Origin: Chitinophagaceae bacterium | Lineage (GTDB): Bacteria; Bacteroidota; Bacteroidia; Chitinophagales; Chitinophagaceae | DNA: 8,432 bases | Assembly (NCBI GenBank): GCA_003167015.1 | Contig: PMUF01000551.1 | Coordinates: forward strand, 1-8,432 | Reading direction: 5' to 3' | In this document: positions 6,637 through 8,432 of the stretch, in pieces | Layout: the number at the start of each line of letters is the position of its first letter | How positions within the stretch are numbered: the first letter of the stretch is position 1 | Position numbers and translations under genes: made by a program | The notes under the pieces: model-generated | Database searches by the model: none | What the model was told of the DNA's origin: nothing | The model's input: only the letters and a program-made list of their open reading frames with translations

Positions 6637-6663
6637 AAAAGAAGAGGAAGGCCCTTGCCTTCC
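6637..6663 (-). terminator. Hairpin with T-rich tail after susD, just before the phosphatase start
   Basis: On the minus strand GGAAGGC (6663-6657) pairs with GCCTTCC (6652-6646) to give a perfect 7-bp stem with an AAGG loop. It is followed by TCTTCTTTT (6645-6637). It lies 80 bp after the susD stop and fits a Rho-independent terminator of the susCD transcript. Only 14 bp separate the T tract from the phosphatase ATG, so it could instead act as an attenuator in a shared transcript. The T tract is interrupted by two cytosines, which suggests incomplete termination. Confidence 0.65.
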
Positions 6664-6743
6664 CCCTCCAGACTTTATGATAATAAAACGAACCAAGCGG
6701 AGATAGACATCTTCGCACTATTGTCATGCCGCATGGGCGAGGT

Positions 6744-8396
6744 TTATTTGGTCAGCCACATGGCGCTGTTGATGGCATCTGTGCCGCCGAACTGGCTGTT
6801 GACAGCGGATTGCCAGTTTGCCGTATTTGCAACCTGTTCATCTTCGGGATATTCCCAGCGGACGGGGATCATGTTGTTATTGCTGGTCGTCCCGATACCG
6901 GCGCCGCCCTGGCCCATCGTGGGCACGCCCGTCCTTCTCCAGTTATAATAGGCTTCCCAGCCCGAATTCTGCCAGAAGGCAACATACTTCTGGGTCAGGA
7001 TCTGGTTCAACCCGGTGGGATTGTTGCCTGTGTAGACGACGTTGGAGTTAGCGAGGAAAGTGGATACGCTGGCGGTAACGGAGCCGAGGGAATGACCTTT
7101 GTTGTCCCCGATGGGAATGACTGTGCCATCTTTCAGGCCGTACATGGCCATGGAACCCATGATACCATTCGTATACCAGGTGCTGGCTAACGAACCGCTG
7201 ATCCAGCCCAGGTTGGCTGCCTCTGCGATATTGAAGCACATTTCGGGGTAACCGATAATGATGGCAGGTTCTTCCGTAGCGCCGGTCGGATCGGCAAAAT
7301 AGCGGAGATAGTTAGCATAGGAATACATACCGTTGGTGGCGTTGACCAGCAGGGCGGACTGGCCCAGGTTGATGTCGGCGCCCACATAGGCCGTGAAATC
7401 GCTGACGCTTTTTCCGCCGGTGATCTGGGCGGGAGCGGGAGTCGCAGCGATAAACGTTCTGGGATCCTGGTTGGCTGTCGTGATATTCAAATAAGTATCA
7501 CACATGCTTTCGTAGAAATCATACGGCGTGTAGTTGGGAGCAATGGGATATTTATTGTATACGGAGTTGTACTTAAATTCCAGGTTGTCCGTGATCCCGG
7601 CCATAATCGGATATTGGGTCGGATTATTGATGATGTTGGCGAACTGGGTCGGGATGTTCAGGTCGGGGTTATCCTGTGCTCTGCGGCTGAGGCTGATCAG
7701 CACCCGTAATTTGTAGGTGTTGATGACCTTCTGCCATTGTAAGTACGTGAGTCCATAGATGTCGCCCGTTACGGTGGCGGTGGGGCCGCCGGTCGGGGAG
7801 GCAACGAGGGCTGCCATTAGTGTATTGGCCGTATCGAGTAAGGCCAGGCAGTTCTGATAGACGTCATGCTGCAGGTTATAGGTTGGTGTTGAGATCGTAC
7901 TGACGCCTGCCTGGTCCATGGGGATGTCACCTACCCGCTGGGTATACCAGATGAATTGATAGGCCTTGAAGAAATAGGCCAGCGCCGAATAAGGGTTAGC
8001 CGTGGTGCCGAACTGGGCAGGGATCTGCTGTTCCATCAGGTTGACATATTTCAGCACGCTGTACATCGTGGCGGTATTGGACCAGTTGTACGTATTGCTG
8101 CCCCAGTAATAGGAATATAGAGAGACATAGAACTGATTCCAGCGATGCACCTCGCTCCAGGGGCCTTCATTTTGTGCAGGTCCCGAACTGGAATTAGAGT
8201 TGATACCGACGGCATCCATTACTCCGCCGCCGTAATAGATCTCATTGACCAGCCGGTTAAAGATCAGGGAAACGGGAACTGTGGAACTGGTACTCGCGGC
8301 ATTCGGATTGGACAGCAGACTGCCTTTCTGGCAACCCACCAGCCCTGCGGAAACCAATCCGAGGAAAAGGACCGAACTGATGACTATTTTTTTCAT
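6744..8396 (-). CDS. SusD/RagB-family nutrient-binding outer-membrane lipoprotein (SusD-like_2)
   Basis: This 550-residue lipoprotein is predicted to sit on the cell surface as the lid of a SusC transporter and to bind the incoming nutrient. The N-terminus MKKIVISSVLFLGLVSAGLVGC has a lipobox LVG-C with the lipidated Cys at 22. Family landmarks follow: NPNAAS shortly after the cysteine, PTYNLQHDVYQNCLALLDTAN in the TPR-like helical half, YLQWQKVINTYKLRVLISL, then NWRRTGVP (485-492) and IPVRWEYPEDE (510-520) near the C-terminus. The length is typical. The ATG at 8396 lies 18 bp after the SusC stop, with an A-rich leader (ACAAACAAAACAACGATT) and no Shine-Dalgarno sequence, so translation in one operon with SusC is expected. 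The ligand cannot be predicted: SusCD pairs import glycans but also peptides and other nutrients, and no glycoside hydrolase or other catabolic enzyme is visible in the window. Confidence 0.95.
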   Translation of the reverse strand: MKKIVISSVLFLGLVSAGLVGCQKGSLLSNPNAASTSSTVPVSLIFNRLVNEIYYGGGVMDAVGINSNSSSGPAQNEGPWSEVHRWNQFYVSLYSYYWGSNTYNWSNTATMYSVLKYVNLMEQQIPAQFGTTANPYSALAYFFKAYQFIWYTQRVGDIPMDQAGVSTISTPTYNLQHDVYQNCLALLDTANTLMAALVASPTGGPTATVTGDIYGLTYLQWQKVINTYKLRVLISLSRRAQDNPDLNIPTQFANIINNPTQYPIMAGITDNLEFKYNSVYNKYPIAPNYTPYDFYESMCDTYLNITTANQDPRTFIAATPAPAQITGGKSVSDFTAYVGADINLGQSALLVNATNGMYSYANYLRYFADPTGATEEPAIIIGYPEMCFNIAEAANLGWISGSLASTWYTNGIMGSMAMYGLKDGTVIPIGDNKGHSLGSVTASVSTFLANSNVVYTGNNPTGLNQILTQKYVAFWQNSGWEAYYNWRRTGVPTMGQGGAGIGTTSNNNMIPVRWEYPEDEQVANTANWQSAVNSQFGGTDAINSAMWLTK

Positions 8397-8414
8397 AATC
8401 GTTGTTTTGTTTGT

Positions 8415-8432
8415 TTAGAAGCCGAGATTGAA
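8415..8432 (-). CDS. Partial CDS: C-terminal end of a SusC-like TonB-dependent transporter
   Basis: Read on the minus strand from the window edge, the codons TTC AAT CTC GGC TTC TAA give Phe-Asn-Leu-Gly-Phe and stop. An aromatic-ended strand of this kind is the usual C-terminus of SusC/RagA barrels, where the last Phe is part of the signal recognised by the barrel-assembly machinery. SusC almost always lies directly upstream of SusD, and here the stop is 18 bp from the susD start. Only five residues are in the window, so the call rests mainly on position and this ending. Confidence 0.75.
   Translation of the reverse strand, partial: FNLGF

Noticed and set aside
6089..6706. 205-codon plus-strand frame opposite the phosphatase
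   Set aside because: It is antisense to the catalytic domain, and its Gly/Val/Glu-rich translation reflects the codon use of the opposite strand.

Overview
The window looks like an ordinary chromosomal segment of a Bacteroidota bacterium, most likely from the Chitinophagaceae or a close relative. The evidence is a type IX secretion (T9SS) sorting domain, a SusC/SusD pair, an outer-membrane beta-barrel of the OMP_b-brl_3 type, start sites without clear Shine-Dalgarno sequences, and a -7 box of the TAnnTTTG type. The family level is inference, since no rRNA or other taxonomic marker is present.

Layout. Positions 1-263 are non-coding. They hold a degenerate 18-19 bp tandem array (28-139), a small dyad (198-211) and a 13-bp direct repeat that ends one base before a start codon. 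Three plus-strand genes follow: a secreted T9SS-sorted protein (264-1688), a nucleoid protein HU (1820-2089) with a clear intrinsic terminator, and a PhnB-like VOC-fold protein (2232-2705). From 2711 to the right edge all genes are on the minus strand. In transcription order, right to left, they are the last codons of a SusC-type TonB-dependent transporter (8415-8432), a SusD-like_2 lipoprotein (6744-8396), a secreted tyrosine/dual-specificity phosphatase with an HCTAGKDRTG loop (5762-6622), and a 949-residue TonB-receptor-like outer-membrane protein with a Gly-rich tail (2711-5560). The VOC and outer-membrane genes converge with 5 bp between their stop codons.

How the genes may work together. 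SusC and SusD form an outer-membrane uptake complex and are evidently co-transcribed, with 18 bp between stop and start. A hairpin with a T-rich tail lies after susD and only about 14 bp before the phosphatase start. It either ends the susCD transcript or attenuates read-through into the phosphatase. A shared role in using a phosphorylated substrate is possible but unproven. The three plus-strand genes look functionally unrelated to one another.

I see no CRISPR array, transposase, phage gene, toxin-antitoxin pair, defence island, tRNA or rRNA. The most unusual signals are non-coding: the upstream tandem array and the hairpin placed against the phosphatase start. I found no clear evidence of a wholly new biological system.
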